A DNA stretch of 64,000 nucleotides, from NCBI RefSeq assembly GCF_001494635.1, contig NZ_LOJF01000001.1, positions 248,001-312,000 of the forward strand. The letters are read 5' to 3'. Both the position numbers and the translations under genes were made by a program. The stretch's first letter is position 1. Every line of letters begins with the position of its first letter. The notes under the pieces were generated by a model, which did no database searches, was not told the DNA's origin, and saw only the letters and a list, made by a program, of their open reading frames with translations. Positions 25,734 through 34,225 of this stretch are shown in pieces. The DNA is from Tractidigestivibacter scatoligenes. GTDB taxonomy: Bacteria > Actinomycetota > Coriobacteriia > Coriobacteriales > Atopobiaceae.

Positions 25734-27845
25734 ATGGCTTTGAGCAAGGACGATAGAGCAAGGCTCATTAAGTCTGGCAAGCTGGCGCGCACGGCGCTTG
25801 CGGCGGCGCGCATGGGGACGAGAACGGCGCCGCATTCCGGCGATGCGGACTCGGCCTCCACCGAGACGCCTCTGCCCGGAGAGATCACGGATTACCTGCG
25901 CGGGGCTCTTCTCGTCGAAGACGCGGGCGACGGCCTTGTGCAGCCCTATCGCTTCTCCAAAAAGCAACAGCGCTACCTGGACTCCGTTGGTCGCGGGCGC
26001 CGTGCCCGCGCGACCTCGGGCATATGCCTGGCGTTTGTGACCACGGGCAACGAGGTCTCCTTTGACTGCCGCGTGACAGGTGCCCTGGACCCTGCGCACC
26101 CCCTGTACGCCGAGGTCATGGAGCACCTTGGCAGCCTGGGCAAGGCGGAGGACGGCCTTATCGACGGCATTGACGTAGTAGTGGGGGGCGGACAGGCCCA
26201 CACCGTCGCGGTGCGAGACGGCCGCATCTCCGTGCGCTTTGACAATCCCCAACGCGTGCCTGTCGAGGTGCGTATCTGCCTGCCGCTCATCATGTCGGTT
26301 GCCGTAGGCAACCTTGCCTCTAACGGCATGGCAACACCCGCACCCCGCCGTGGCTATCTGCTTGCCCTTGGCGACTCTATTACCCAGGGCTTTGTTGTGG
26401 GATGCCCGTCTCTCTCGTACCCGGCGCTCCTCTCGGAGGGGCTTGGCCTAGACCTGGTGAACCAGGCCGTGTGCGGCTACGTCTTTGACGCGCAGACCCT
26501 TGTGGGAATGAAGGCTCTGCGAAAGGAGCCGCCCTCGGCAATAACCGTAGCCTACGGGACCAATGACTGGGGCCGCAAGGGCTCGGGCAAGAAGATCCGC
26601 CGTGATGCAGCCGCCTACTTGGACCGTCTCTGCGAGCTTTTCCCACGCACGCCCATCTACGTGCTCACGCCGCTCTGGCGCGCGGACGAGGACGACAATG
26701 AGGCGCTTGCCGGCATTCCCAGTGGCAAGTCGCTCTCTTGGGTGCGGCGTTCTATTGAGCGCGCGTGCCAACCCCACGCCAACGTAACCGTTGTTGACGG
26801 CACAAATATCCTGCCGAGAAACCCGCTCCTCTTTGCCGACGGGCGCCTGCATCCCGGCTCGACCGGTGCGGGAATTGTCGCGGAGGCGCTGGCTGCCGCC
26901 ATGCGCGACGGTGACATTGACGCGAATGGCTGTGCTCCGCAGGTGACGCCTCTGCCGGCCTCGACGCAGAAGTCGACATGCTCTGCCGCGCCAAGCCGCC
27001 TTGATGCCGTGGACGCAGAGAGTCTTTCTCGTCCTGGCGCTCCCGGCGCGCACCGTGAGTTTGACCGTCTTGTGCGTACGGTGTGGCGCCTGCGCCAGGA
27101 GGACGGCTGCCCGTGGGACCGCGAGCAGACGCACGAGTCCCTCGTGCGCTACATGGTCGAGGAGGCCTATGAGGCAGCAGAGGCCCTGCGCGCGGGCAGC
27201 CCCTCTCATATGGCAGAAGAGCTTGGCGATGTGCTTTACCAGGTGGTTCTCAACTCCCAGGTTGCTGCGGAGGAGGGCAGCTTCACCATCGACGACGTGT
27301 GCCGTACCATAGACGAGAAGCTCGTTCGCCGCCATCCGCACGTCTTTGGTGGCGTGGATGCCGAAACCCCCGAGGACGTGGCGCGCATCTGGGAAGACGT
27401 GAAGCGTCGCGAGCGCGAGGAGGCCGGCGGTCCCACTATGGAGAGCGAGCCCGGGCTTCTCGACTCGGTGCCGCGCTCGATGCCTGCGCTTATGCAGTGC
27501 CAGAAGATTAGCGCCCGTGCGGCAAAGGTCGGCTTCGACTGGGACGACGTCTCTGGCGTGTGGGAAAAGGTGCGCGAGGAGCGCGATGAGTTCGAGCGTG
27601 AGCCCGCAGGCTCGCAGAGTCGTGCGCTCGAGTTTGGAGACCTGCTCTTCTCGCTGGTGAACGTTGCGCGCATGGAGGGCATCGACGCAGAAGGGGCCTT
27701 GTCCCAGAGCAACGAGAAGTTTCGTCACCGCTGGTCTTGCATGGAGAGCCTGGCGTGCGACGAGGGCCGCGACCTTGATGCTCTCTCGACCGCGGAACTG
27801 AATGAGCTTTGGGACCGTGCGAAGCAAGAGGAGAAGCACTCCTGA
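25734..27845 (+). CDS. SGNH/GDSL hydrolase fused to MazG nucleotide pyrophosphohydrolase
   Basis: A protein of 703 aa in one open frame. After about 200 residues with no recognised motif, an SGNH hydrolase domain carries ALGDSITQGF (Ser215), YGTNDW (Asn277) and DGRLHPG (Asp369, His373). A low-complexity linker of about 40 residues leads, from about 440, to a full two-domain MazG: LRQEDGCPWDREQTH and EEAYEAAEAL in the first repeat, GDLLFSLVN in the second. MazG hydrolyses NTPs, while SGNH proteins are esterases, so a joint pathway is not obvious. The ATG follows GAGAGGGG. Earlier in-frame ATGs lack ribosome sites. Confidence 0.85.
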   Translation: MALSKDDRARLIKSGKLARTALAAARMGTRTAPHSGDADSASTETPLPGEITDYLRGALLVEDAGDGLVQPYRFSKKQQRYLDSVGRGRRARATSGICLAFVTTGNEVSFDCRVTGALDPAHPLYAEVMEHLGSLGKAEDGLIDGIDVVVGGGQAHTVAVRDGRISVRFDNPQRVPVEVRICLPLIMSVAVGNLASNGMATPAPRRGYLLALGDSITQGFVVGCPSLSYPALLSEGLGLDLVNQAVCGYVFDAQTLVGMKALRKEPPSAITVAYGTNDWGRKGSGKKIRRDAAAYLDRLCELFPRTPIYVLTPLWRADEDDNEALAGIPSGKSLSWVRRSIERACQPHANVTVVDGTNILPRNPLLFADGRLHPGSTGAGIVAEALAAAMRDGDIDANGCAPQVTPLPASTQKSTCSAAPSRLDAVDAESLSRPGAPGAHREFDRLVRTVWRLRQEDGCPWDREQTHESLVRYMVEEAYEAAEALRAGSPSHMAEELGDVLYQVVLNSQVAAEEGSFTIDDVCRTIDEKLVRRHPHVFGGVDAETPEDVARIWEDVKRREREEAGGPTMESEPGLLDSVPRSMPALMQCQKISARAAKVGFDWDDVSGVWEKVREERDEFEREPAGSQSRALEFGDLLFSLVNVARMEGIDAEGALSQSNEKFRHRWSCMESLACDEGRDLDALSTAELNELWDRAKQEEKHS

Positions 27846-27847
27846 GT

Positions 27848-27876
27848 TCGGACGCGGGCACTTCTGGTATACACTG
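27848..27876 (+). promoter_or_regulatory. candidate promoter of the divIC-ppx pair
   Basis: TTCGGA (27848-27853) and TACACT (27871-27876) are separated by 17 bp. They lie in the short gap between the MazG fusion and the divIC-like gene. Confidence 0.4.
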
Positions 27877-27935
27877 GATGCCACGCGGTAAACCCGCGCT
27901 GTCACGCCAAATCAAACTAGAAACGAAGTAGCGGC

Positions 27936-28766
27936 ATGAGCAGATATTCGGGCACAGAGATTGCGCTAAGGGGTTCCACAGACGTGTCGCCAAGACCTGC
28001 CGTATACACCTATTCCGCAGGTAGGGCACATCGCTCGCCCTTTTCGTCAGTCATGGAGGGCGTTCGCGTGGAGGAAGACAGCCCCTCGGGGCGCCATGTT
28101 GGAACGGGTACTGCACAGCGCTTGCGCTCGAACCGCACGCAGTCTGCAAACGCCTGCAGGCGCTCCTCGCGTCGCGCCGCCGTCAGCCGTGCAACGGCGA
28201 CTCGCTCTGTTGGCGCTGCCAGTGCTTCTCGCACGCGCACGCGTTCCGAGCGCCGTGCGCAGCGCACCGCCGATCCAACGACCGGCGTTGCTTCCAACGT
28301 TGCCTCCAAAGCCGCAGGCGTTGCCTCTGGCGCCTCGTCCGCTGCCTCTGCAACGGTCTCGCGCGCCGAGGGGTTCGTCGGCGCGCATCGCCTTCCCGTC
28401 ATCATTGCTGCCGTGGTAATTGCCATGGTGGTCATGCTCTATGGGCCGGCGTGCAACCTCTACGCCGCCTGGCGCTCGGGGCTTGATCTCCAGGCCACCT
28501 ATGACGCCACCACCCAAAGCAACGACCAGCTCACCAGCGAGGTTGACGCACTTATGACGCCTGAAGGCGTCCAGGACCTCGCGCGGGAGCGCGGCTACGT
28601 TGGCGAGGGCGAGACCGGCGTGGTTGTCGAGGGCCTCTCAGACAGCAGCACCGACGCCGCCCCTATGGGTACGGGTACGGTTGTCTCGGCAGACGTCCCT
28701 TGGTATGTAAGCGCTGCCGACGTCATCTTTCGGTACCACGCGGATTCCTCGGGAAGCGGTAACTAA
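27936..28766 (+). CDS. DivIC/FtsB-like septum formation protein with a long N-terminal extension
   Basis: A protein of 276 aa with a single transmembrane segment at about 152-172 (PVIIAAVVIAMVVML), followed by a short extracytoplasmic coiled stretch and the motif LARERGYVGEGE, the typical end of DivIC/FtsB proteins. Such proteins link FtsL and FtsQ in the divisome. The cytosolic part of about 150 residues is rich in Arg, Ser, Ala and Thr and probably disordered; usual family members have a short one. The stop codon overlaps the ppx start, so the two are translationally coupled. Confidence 0.75.
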   Translation: MSRYSGTEIALRGSTDVSPRPAVYTYSAGRAHRSPFSSVMEGVRVEEDSPSGRHVGTGTAQRLRSNRTQSANACRRSSRRAAVSRATATRSVGAASASRTRTRSERRAQRTADPTTGVASNVASKAAGVASGASSAASATVSRAEGFVGAHRLPVIIAAVVIAMVVMLYGPACNLYAAWRSGLDLQATYDATTQSNDQLTSEVDALMTPEGVQDLARERGYVGEGETGVVVEGLSDSSTDAAPMGTGTVVSADVPWYVSAADVIFRYHADSSGSGN

Positions 28767-29764
28767 TGCGTAGGGTTGCGGTTATCGATATTGGTACGGT
28801 CACCTGTCGCCTTGCGGTGGCGGACGTCGAGGGGTCGCGGGTCATTAGGCTTGGCAAGCAGTCGAACATCTGCAACCTGGGACAGGACGTAGACAGGACC
28901 GGCAAACTTGCGCAGGAGGCCATGGAGCGCGTCTTTGCGTGTGCAAAGGCGTATGTAGACTCGGCGCGCGAGTCCGGCGCTGAGGCCGTGTGCTGCACTC
29001 TCACGAGCGCCGCCCGCGACGCCTCGAACTCGCCCGAGCTTGGGGCCGCACTTGCGTCGCTCGGGCTCGACCCGCTTATCATTCCGGGGCAAATTGAGGG
29101 TGCGCTCACCTTCCTGGGAGTTGCCCAGGACTTTGACGGCCGTCGCATCCTTGTGGCTGACAACGGCGGTGGCTCTACCGAGCTTGCCGTGGGCGAGCTT
29201 ACCGGTGGCACGCTTGACCTGGGATGGGTCACCTCGGTCCAGGTTGGCTGCAGGCGTCTTACGGAGCGCTTCCTCTCACGTGAGGACCCGCCTTCCGCGG
29301 CTGACCTGGCTCAGGCCCACGAGTACGCGGCACAGACCTTCTCGCAGGCGCTCAAGGACGCTGGAGCGCGCCTGGGCAATCCCCAGACGCTCGTGGTTAC
29401 GGGCGGGACAGTTACCACGCTTGTGGCTATTGATGCCGCGCTTGATCCGTATGATCCCGCCTATGTTCACCTCCACGAGCTTACGCGCGAGAAGGTCGAT
29501 GCCCTCGAGCAGCGGCTGGCGTCGCTTACGCAGGAGGAGCGCGCCGCGCTGAAGGGCATCCGGGCAAAGCGTGCCCCCGTAATCCTTGGCGGTGCTGTTG
29601 CCGTGTCCGAGCTTCTCCGCCAGACCGGATTTTCTAGCCTTACGGCGAGCGAGAGCGACCTTCTCTTCGGCCTTTCTATCGTTGCTGCTGCTATGCTTGA
29701 GGGGCGCGAGTCTCCGGTGGTGTGGAAGCCCACCATGAGACCGCTCAAGCCGTCTGGGGAGTAA
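28766..29764 (+). CDS. Ppx/GppA family phosphatase
   Basis: A protein of 332 aa of the ASKHA fold. The N-terminal phosphate loop is VIDIGTVTCRLAVAD, the second loop DNGGGSTELAVG, and the third VVTGGTVTTLVA. The family includes exopolyphosphatases and guanosine pentaphosphate phosphohydrolases. The short length, without the C-terminal HD-like domain, fits the actinobacterial single-domain form. The ATG overlaps the divIC-like stop. Confidence 0.9.
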   Translation: MRRVAVIDIGTVTCRLAVADVEGSRVIRLGKQSNICNLGQDVDRTGKLAQEAMERVFACAKAYVDSARESGAEAVCCTLTSAARDASNSPELGAALASLGLDPLIIPGQIEGALTFLGVAQDFDGRRILVADNGGGSTELAVGELTGGTLDLGWVTSVQVGCRRLTERFLSREDPPSAADLAQAHEYAAQTFSQALKDAGARLGNPQTLVVTGGTVTTLVAIDAALDPYDPAYVHLHELTREKVDALEQRLASLTQEERAALKGIRAKRAPVILGGAVAVSELLRQTGFSSLTASESDLLFGLSIVAAAMLEGRESPVVWKPTMRPLKPSGE

Positions 29765-29780
29765 GACTTCCGGGCAAGCT

Positions 29781-29865
29781 GGGGGCGTGGCGGAATTGGC
29801 ATACGCAGGGGACTTAAAATCCCTCGCCGAAAGGATTGTGGGTTCGAGTCCCACCGCCCCTACCA
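29781..29865 (+). tRNA. tRNA-Leu (anticodon TAA)
   Basis: A class II tRNA of 85 nt with the leucine-type D-arm TGGCGGAATTGGCA, anticodon loop CTTAAAA (anticodon TAA), a long variable arm, T-arm GGTTCGAGTCC and encoded CCA at 29863-29865. Confidence 0.96.
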
Positions 29866-29955
29866 CCTAAATATTCGGCAGGCCCGCCCGCCGCTGGCGT
29901 GTTGTTTTGGCGCATGCGCCCAGAACATCCCGTTGCGTATCACATATGAGGACAA

Positions 29956-29970
29956 GTGGTGTACAACTAT
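29956..29970. promoter_or_regulatory. candidate HutC/GntR-type operator
   Basis: GTGGTGTACAACTAT resembles the GT-TA-AC dyad bound by HutC-subfamily GntR regulators and lies 43 bp before the GntR-transketolase start. An autoregulatory site is plausible but rests on motif resemblance alone. Confidence 0.35.
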
Positions 29971-30012
29971 GTCTCGCAACGTCGATGTGCTTGTAGCAGG
30001 GGAGGGGCAAGC

Positions 30013-31671
30013 ATGGCAGAGAACGACGCGGATGCGCTCCGGGGTGCGCCGCAGGCAGTCACAAGCAGGCCTGTAGAGCGAGCTGCAGGCAAGGCAGGCT
30101 CTGCCCCGGTGTACTCGCAGCTTGCAGACCTTCTGCGCGAGAAGATTGGCCTTCACGAGTGGGCCCCTGGCTCGCGCATCCCCTCCGAGCACGAGCTCAT
30201 GGCGCGCTTTGGCATCTCTCGTGGTACCGTGCGGCGCGCCATCAGCGAGCTTGTTGACGAGGGCTTTCTCGTCCAGGTGCGTGGGTCGGGCACCTTTGTC
30301 TCGGAGCGCGCTCTCTCGCACCCTGCGGGCGAGCGGCCCCTCTCGTTTGGCGAGTCCCTCCGCGAGCAGGGCAAGGACTTCGTGACCAACGTGCTCGACA
30401 AGCGCGTTGTGCCTGCGCCCGCAGACGTTGCCGAGCACCTGCGCATACAGCCGGGCAGCCCAGTGCTCTACCTGCTGCGCGTTCGCACAGTCGACGGCAA
30501 GCCGGTCATATGCCAGGAGGGATGGGAGAACCTGGGGGAGTGCCCGGGCCTGGCGGAGGCGGATTTCTCGCACGAGACGGCCTTTGATGCAGTGGAGCGC
30601 TGCTCTGGACGAAAGATCACCTGGTCCAAGGTGCGTTACTCTGCCGCGGCTGCCGGCAAGCGCGCAGAGGCGCTTGGTTGTGAAGAAAGTGACCCCGTGC
30701 TGGTGCTGCGCCAGACCATCGGCCTTGCGGACGCAACAGTCATCGAGTGGGGCCTCACGTGGTTGCTCGCGGGACAGGAGGTCGCCGGGACCTCCGTCCA
30801 GGACGGCTGGCTTCCCACGGCGCTCGCGCCCGCGCTTGCGCCAGCTGAGCGCCGCCGCCTCTGCGGCCTTGCCTTGGACATTCGCCGTGCCGTCGTTAAG
30901 TTTGCGCATGCCAATCCAAACATGCCGTTCCACCTGGGCGGCAGCCTCTCTGCGGCAGAGATTCTAGCCGTGCTCTACGGTGGCGTCATGCGCACCGGGG
31001 CCGACGGCACTCTCTGGGAGCAGCGCGACCGCTTTGTGCTCTCCAAGGGCCACGCCTCTCTCGCACTCTATCCCGCCCTGCTGCACGCGGGTCTGATCTC
31101 TCAGGAAGACATCGACCGCGGGCTTCTCGGTCCCAATGCGGTGCTGTTCAAGCACCCCAGACGAGACCCCGCCCGCGGAATCGAGGCCTCCGGCGGCAGC
31201 CTGGGCATGGGGCTGGGCTACGCGTGTGGGCTGGCCATTGCCGCCAACAGGCGGGCAAGCGGCTCGCGCGTCTTCTGCCTTCTAGGCGACGGCGAGTGCA
31301 ACGAGGGCTCGGTCTGGGAGGCTGCCGCGCTTGCGGGGCACATGGGCCTGGCGTCGCTCACGGTTATCGTCGACGTCAATGGGCTGCAGCTCGATGGCCC
31401 CACGGCGCAGATTCTCGACACAGGAAGCCTTGCGGAGAAGTTCCGCGCCTTTGGATTTGAGGCCATCGAGGTGGATGGCCATGACGTGAGCGCGCTCTGG
31501 AGCGTGCTTGTCCCAAGCCATGCGCGGCCGCGCGCGGTGCTCGCCCACACCACCAAGGGCAAGGGCCTCTCGTTTGCCGAGAACTGCGTGGAGTGGCATG
31601 ACAACAAGCTGACCGACGAGCTCTACGCGCAGGCGGTCAGGGAGCTTGGCATGGAGGTGGACCATGGCTAG
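30013..31671 (+). CDS. GntR/UTRA transcription factor fused to transketolase N-terminal subunit
   Basis: A protein of 552 aa in one uninterrupted frame. Residues 33-96 are a GntR winged helix (PSEHELMARFGISRGTVRRA, ending GSGTFV). Residues about 115-256 are the UTRA ligand-binding domain. From about 267 the protein is the thiamine diphosphate-binding half of a split transketolase: KGHASLALYPAL, and GDGECNEGSVWEAA (from Gly425) with Asn456 completing the cofactor motif. The partner half starts inside its 3' end. Known transketolases are not fused to DNA-binding domains, so this may be a regulator that senses or carries its own metabolic enzyme. Start ATG follows AGGGGAGGGG. Confidence 0.88.
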   Translation: MAENDADALRGAPQAVTSRPVERAAGKAGSAPVYSQLADLLREKIGLHEWAPGSRIPSEHELMARFGISRGTVRRAISELVDEGFLVQVRGSGTFVSERALSHPAGERPLSFGESLREQGKDFVTNVLDKRVVPAPADVAEHLRIQPGSPVLYLLRVRTVDGKPVICQEGWENLGECPGLAEADFSHETAFDAVERCSGRKITWSKVRYSAAAAGKRAEALGCEESDPVLVLRQTIGLADATVIEWGLTWLLAGQEVAGTSVQDGWLPTALAPALAPAERRRLCGLALDIRRAVVKFAHANPNMPFHLGGSLSAAEILAVLYGGVMRTGADGTLWEQRDRFVLSKGHASLALYPALLHAGLISQEDIDRGLLGPNAVLFKHPRRDPARGIEASGGSLGMGLGYACGLAIAANRRASGSRVFCLLGDGECNEGSVWEAAALAGHMGLASLTVIVDVNGLQLDGPTAQILDTGSLAEKFRAFGFEAIEVDGHDVSALWSVLVPSHARPRAVLAHTTKGKGLSFAENCVEWHDNKLTDELYAQAVRELGMEVDHG

Positions 31672-32662
31672 GGAAGTCGCTGCTGTGGCACCTGCAATTG
31701 TCGCGAATCCTGCCGAGTTCGACCAGTTGGACTCGCGCGTGGCCTTTGGTCGGGCGCTGGGAGAGATTGCCGAGAATGATTCTCAGGTCATGGCCGTTGT
31801 CTCGGACTATGGCCGCCGCCTTGCTCTGGATGCGCTTCGCTCCAAGCTGCCGGGTTCCGTTGTTCAATGCGGCATTGCCGAGCAGAACCAGGTTGAGGTT
31901 GCCTCTGCCCTTGCCAACGAGGGCTTCCATGTGTTTGCCCCGTCCTACGCACCGTTCATTACGGCTCGCGTGCTCGACCAGGTGCGCGTGAACCTAGGAA
32001 TGATGGAGTCTCCGGTCGTGCTGGTTGGGCTTGGCGCAGGATACCACGCGGGCATCCTGGGCCCCAGCCACATGGCGCTAGAGGACCTCGCCTGCATGCG
32101 CTCGATTCCCGGCCTCGCCGTGGTGACGCCGGCGACAAACACCGAGCTGGCCTGTGCACTTGCTGAGCTTGCGCGCAATCCGCGGCCGGCCTACGTGCGC
32201 ATTACGCAGGCGCCTGCCGGCGACCGGGCGCTTCCTGCAGGTGACTTCGAGCTTGGACGCTGCCGCGTGCTTGCGGATGACGCGCCCGGCGACAAGACAG
32301 ACGTTGCCATTGCTGCCTGCGGCTCCATCACCTCTCGCGCGCTGACGGCTGCCGGTTTGCTACGCGAGCGTGGACTATCTTGCCGAGTGGTGGCTGTGGG
32401 TACAATCAAGCCGCTTGACCAGCGCGTTGTTGAGCTTCTCGCCTGCTCGCGACTGGCAGTGACGGTGGAGGAGCACAGCGTAGTGGGCGGACTTGGCGGG
32501 CTTCTCGCCGAGGAACTGCTCGACCGGGGGGCCGCTCCTGGACTGCTGCGCCTGGGCGCGCCAGACCGCTATCCCGAGGCAGACGAGCAGAGCCGTCTTC
32601 TGGAGCGTGCCGGACTCACACCCGGGGGCATGGCGACGGCTATTCTTGCCCGATTGGGATAG
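31664..32662 (+). CDS. transketolase C-terminal subunit
   Basis: A protein of 332 aa covering the pyrimidine-binding and C-terminal domains of a split transketolase. GIAEQNQVEVASALA contains the catalytic glutamate at Glu73, and the end carries TVEEHSVVGGLGG and the transketolase C fold. It pairs with the enzyme half of the upstream fusion to transfer two-carbon units between sugar phosphates. The start overlaps the upstream stop by 8 bp and has GGAGGTGG, so expression is coupled. Confidence 0.93.
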   Translation: MAREVAAVAPAIVANPAEFDQLDSRVAFGRALGEIAENDSQVMAVVSDYGRRLALDALRSKLPGSVVQCGIAEQNQVEVASALANEGFHVFAPSYAPFITARVLDQVRVNLGMMESPVVLVGLGAGYHAGILGPSHMALEDLACMRSIPGLAVVTPATNTELACALAELARNPRPAYVRITQAPAGDRALPAGDFELGRCRVLADDAPGDKTDVAIAACGSITSRALTAAGLLRERGLSCRVVAVGTIKPLDQRVVELLACSRLAVTVEEHSVVGGLGGLLAEELLDRGAAPGLLRLGAPDRYPEADEQSRLLERAGLTPGGMATAILARLG

Positions 32663-32686
32663 TTGCGCGAGGCAACCGCTTGTGAC

Positions 32687-32983
32687 CTACTTCCCCATGA
32701 GGTGAAGGATCTGCTTGTTGGCCTCGTCCTCGTGGCGTCCCATGAGGTAGGGGGTGCCGTCAACAAACGGGCAGTGCAGCTCGGAGGGCTTGATGGCGGT
32801 TGCCACGATGAAGTCGCAGTCTTTTGACTTCTTGGAGGCAGTGCTGAGAGGCACTTGCACAATCTCGTAGCGGCCCTTATAGCCATGCGTGTCGAGAAGC
32901 TCCTCGATCTTCTTTCGTGCGATCGTCGAGGTGACGATGCCGGAGCCGCACGCGATGAGGATGCGTTTCTTCTTGTCCGACAT
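32687..32983 (-). CDS. orphan PTS IIB component (galactitol type)
   Basis: A protein of 98 aa. The phosphocysteine loop is ILIACGSGIVTSTIA with Cys12, followed by the alternating alpha/beta pattern of IIB domains of the galactitol class. No IIA or IIC gene lies in the window, so the partners must be elsewhere. The gene converges on the transketolase half, with only 24 bp between stops. AAGGGAG precedes the ATG at 32983. Confidence 0.85.
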   Translation of the reverse strand: MSDKKKRILIACGSGIVTSTIARKKIEELLDTHGYKGRYEIVQVPLSTASKKSKDCDFIVATAIKPSELHCPFVDGTPYLMGRHEDEANKQILHLMGK

Positions 32984-33099
32984 GCTTGGGCTCCCTTCGA
33001 TGCGAGCGGCGCCTTGCCGCCCGGGGCACGTGACCTTATCAGCCATAGTAGCGTGACGGAGCGGCGTTTGGGGTGGGGAGGCAGCGCTTTCTCAGCACC

Positions 33100-33134
33100 A
33101 AAAAGCGGCCGCCTTCACGAGGGAAGGTGGCCGC
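33100..33134 (-). terminator. terminator of tRNA-Glu
   Basis: On the minus strand a GCGGCC-based stem (12 bp with one mismatch) is followed by TTTTT and lies just downstream of the tRNA. Confidence 0.85.
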
Positions 33135-33147
33135 AGCCTGGTGCAAA

Positions 33148-33222
33148 TGGTGCCCCCAACGAGACTCGAACTCGTGTCGTCGCCTTGAAAGGGCGATGTC
33201 CTGACCACTAGACGATGGGGAC
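33148..33222 (-). tRNA. tRNA-Glu (anticodon TTC)
   Basis: On the minus strand the cloverleaf starts GTCCCCATCGTCTAGTGG, with anticodon loop CTTTCAA (TTC), T-arm GAGTTCGAGTCTC and an encoded CCA. Confidence 0.96.
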
Positions 33223-33253
33223 GCAGGTGAGAGTATATCAGAGAGAGGCGATT

Positions 33254-34225
33254 CTACCAGTCGTAGCCGTTGGCCTCTGCATAGGACTCGCCAGCCGCAT
33301 GGAACCACGGGAAGCCATCCGCCCAACCGATAAAGTCCGGCACGTCGGCAATGATGGGCTCGGCCTCGTGGACGGCAAAGGTTGCCTCCTCGAAGCCCCC
33401 CGCGGGAACCTCTGGCCTATCTGGCAGGTAGATCTCCACAAACGTGGGCCTGAGCAGGGCGTATGCCGCTCCCTCGCACAGCTCTCCGTACCCGCGCAGC
33501 GCGCGCCGCGCGGCGCTCATGCGACCCAACTTGTAGAGAAGGATGGTGCGCCCAAGGTTGAGCCACGAGTTCTCGCGCCCGGAGAGCCGTGCATCAAGCT
33601 CGTTGAAGCCCTCCTCGTCCTCCAGGCGCGCCAGCGCCAGCGCTGCAGTGAGACGACCGCCGACCCGGTCGGCAGGCGAGGCTGCCATGAGGCCCTGTGA
33701 AACCTCGAGTGCCATGCGGTAGCGCCCGCCGTCAAGGCAGGTGCGCGCAATGGCGTCCCACAGGCGAAGCTGGGGCCGCATGAAGACGTCGTCCCAGGCA
33801 TCGCCCGTGGCCCCAAGCGAGAGTTCCGTGGCGGCGTCAGCCTTCGCCTCTATCTGGAGGAGCGCGTCGAGCCTGTCATCGGGATTGAGTTCTGCGGCAA
33901 GCGTCTGAACCAGCTGAGCGTCAAGACAGCCGTCATCCTGCGAGAGCGCCTGCGCGCACCCGGCCGAGAGCGCCTGCAGCCTGCGCTCGCGAGCCGCGCG
34001 AAACTCGTCGTCATCCAGGAGGTCATCGTCTGCCCCGGCGCGGTGAAACGCGTCAAGCGCCCCCACGAGCGTGGCGAACGACGCTTGCTCGGGGGAGTCG
34101 ACAAAGGCCGTTGGATTTTCTCGCACGGCTAAACAGAGCTCGGCAAACCCCTCGTCGGAGAGGGTGCCAATCTTCTCGCGCCTCCTCTGCGCGCACCTGA
34201 GCACAAGCTCCTCTCGCCCGTTCAC
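33254..34225 (-). CDS. helical-repeat (TPR-like) hypothetical protein
   Basis: A protein of 323 aa, rich in Ala, Leu, Arg, Asp and Glu, with repeated amphipathic helices such as SWLNLGRTILLYKLGRMSAA and RYRMALEVSQGLMAASP that resemble TPR units. I see no signal peptide, membrane segment or catalytic motif. The start overlaps the stop of the next gene upstream (34222) by 4 bp. That gene encodes a similar protein, so the pair is translationally coupled and probably works together. Function unknown. Confidence 0.7.
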   Translation of the reverse strand: MNGREELVLRCAQRRREKIGTLSDEGFAELCLAVRENPTAFVDSPEQASFATLVGALDAFHRAGADDDLLDDDEFRAARERRLQALSAGCAQALSQDDGCLDAQLVQTLAAELNPDDRLDALLQIEAKADAATELSLGATGDAWDDVFMRPQLRLWDAIARTCLDGGRYRMALEVSQGLMAASPADRVGGRLTAALALARLEDEEGFNELDARLSGRENSWLNLGRTILLYKLGRMSAARRALRGYGELCEGAAYALLRPTFVEIYLPDRPEVPAGGFEEATFAVHEAEPIIADVPDFIGWADGFPWFHAAGESYAEANGYDW

